NCBI RefSeq assembly: GCF_000316685.1
Contig: NC_019680.1
Location: 3,481,407 to 3,545,406, forward strand
DNA: 64,000 bases
Direction: 5' to 3'
Source: Synechococcus sp. PCC 6312
GTDB taxonomy: Bacteria > Cyanobacteriota > Cyanobacteriia > Thermosynechococcales > Thermosynechococcaceae
Shown: piece after piece, positions 63,398 to 64,000 of the stretch
Layout of the letters: each line of letters starts with the position of its first letter
Position numbering within the stretch: the stretch's first letter is position 1
The notes under the pieces: model-generated
Database searches by the model: none
The model's input: the letters and a program-made list of their open reading frames with translations, nothing else
What the model was told of the DNA's origin: nothing
Position numbers and translations under genes: made by a program

Positions 63398-63862
63398 CTA
63401 ACGGCAGCCAAACGCTTCTAGGTCGTAGGTAAACCCCTTCGATTGGGGATAGAGGCGATAGTTTTCGAGAATTTTGACATTAAAGACATCAAAAACCTTC
63501 CCAGACTGATTTACTTGTAACGGGCCCCAAATGATTGGTTTGTTACTATCGGGGACAAAGATTGGTGCGCCGGATTCAAAAATTGTGTCATCAGAATATC
63601 GGGCAATCAGTTGGGTTGGATAGGCGGCATTATCAGTGGTGACAGGTGTGAGTTTAATTGTGACCGTGGAAACAGGCCGGGGAATTATAAAATAGGTGTT
63701 GCCATGGGAATTAAAGCCCAAATCTGGAGCAATTCTGATACGAACCTTGTTTCCATCGGTGGGCGAGACTTGAGGGGGGAGTGGCTCACAGGTTTCAGCC
63801 GTTGCTTCTGGCGGAAAAGTGAGGATCAAACCAATAAACACAAAAGCAAGGCTAGATTTCAT
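63398..63862 (-). CDS. Exported protein of unknown function, 154 residues
   Basis: Not recognised. A signal peptide (KSSLAFVFIGLILTFPPEATA) precedes a small beta-rich domain with an N-terminal cysteine (ETCEPLPP) and a C-terminal one (EAFGCR), likely forming a disulfide. Segments RIRIAPDLGFNSHGNTYFIIPRP, VSTVTIKLTPVTTDNAAYPTQLIARYS and GPLQVNQSGKVFDVFNVKI suggest a jelly-roll-like fold. It is the first gene of the minus-strand cluster with the propeller and binding-protein genes, 50 bases before the propeller. Confidence 0.72.
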   Translation of the reverse strand: MKSSLAFVFIGLILTFPPEATAETCEPLPPQVSPTDGNKVRIRIAPDLGFNSHGNTYFIIPRPVSTVTIKLTPVTTDNAAYPTQLIARYSDDTIFESGAPIFVPDSNKPIIWGPLQVNQSGKVFDVFNVKILENYRLYPQSKGFTYDLEAFGCR

Positions 63863-64000
63863 GAAAGTTGTTAGGTCACTAGTTGAGCATTTGCCTGATA
63901 TTACATTGCCAACTAAAAACTTTCAATTTGAAGATACAGTTCTTAAACTTATAATGTTACGCAGACAGTTATAAATAGATAGAAATCTTAAGATTATTGT

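Noticed and set aside
1-64000. Canonical HIP1 (GCGATCGC) sites
   Set aside because: None was seen; only partial forms such as GCGATCGT near 11.4 kb.
1-64000. CRISPR arrays or cas genes
   Set aside because: No regularly spaced repeats and no Cas-like protein appear.

Overview
The window is chromosomal DNA of a unicellular cyanobacterium. Oxygenic-photosynthesis genes are present (petB, petD, petN, the D1-processing protease ctpA), along with cyanobacterial marker families (ClpR, SphX, an Rre1/Ycf29-like regulator, DUF4079, a cyanobacterial 78-residue L28). The octamer GCGATCGC (HIP1), frequent in many cyanobacteria, was not seen by eye. A different palindrome, CCAGGCCTGG, occurs at least 29 times, and its half-site CAGGCC is everywhere. 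Moderate GC, the missing HIP1 and the gene content fit a Thermosynechococcaceae / Synechococcus PCC 6312-like lineage; that placement is inference.

Region 0-12.3 kb: a partial CAX antiporter, a 2-Cys peroxiredoxin, a Mo-nitro_C / photolyase-like gene pair, an anti-sigma-type kinase, solo clpR, an SDR, then a nine-gene minus-strand run from prfB (with a programmed +1 frameshift) through trmD, comF, a second SDR, a lysozyme-like protein, DUF427, DUF4079 and a HAS-barrel-like protein. Region 12.9-23 kb: a triple-GAF/PAS histidine kinase, a zinc alcohol dehydrogenase, prepilin peptidase, larC, an Rre1-like regulator and coiled-coil proteins. Region 23-28 kb: rpe, then a translationally coupled LicD/cytidylyltransferase pair, an alpha/beta hydrolase and a cell-wall amidase whose starts overlap head to head.

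Region 28-34 kb is the phosphate-uptake locus: sphX diverges from pstSCAB, with Pho-box-like repeats between them. Region 33.7-45 kb: polA coupled to a pentapeptide-repeat gene, homoserine dehydrogenase, an MscS channel with a cyclic-nucleotide-binding domain, rpiA, type 2 IPP isomerase and an AI-2E-type permease. A 1-kb AT-rich gene desert follows, holding a degenerate HTH remnant.

Region 46-54 kb: petB-petD (with terminator) diverging from ctpA, an AT-rich acyltransferase that looks foreign, an HD phosphohydrolase, petN with a new 52-residue membrane protein, lgt, a GerMN protein, and a marR gene whose putative operator is repeated in front of the next membrane-protein gene. Region 54-64 kb: cobN, a DICT-GAF histidine kinase with a pseudo-receiver, rpmB, tRNA-Ser(UGA), a broken IS1-type transposase, and a minus-strand cluster of three exported proteins (solute-binding, beta-propeller lyase-like, unknown).

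Several genes given here are short, partial or split and easily missed: the CAX fragment, petN, the 52-residue membrane protein, the prfB 5' segment, and two small frames each broken by one in-frame TAG.
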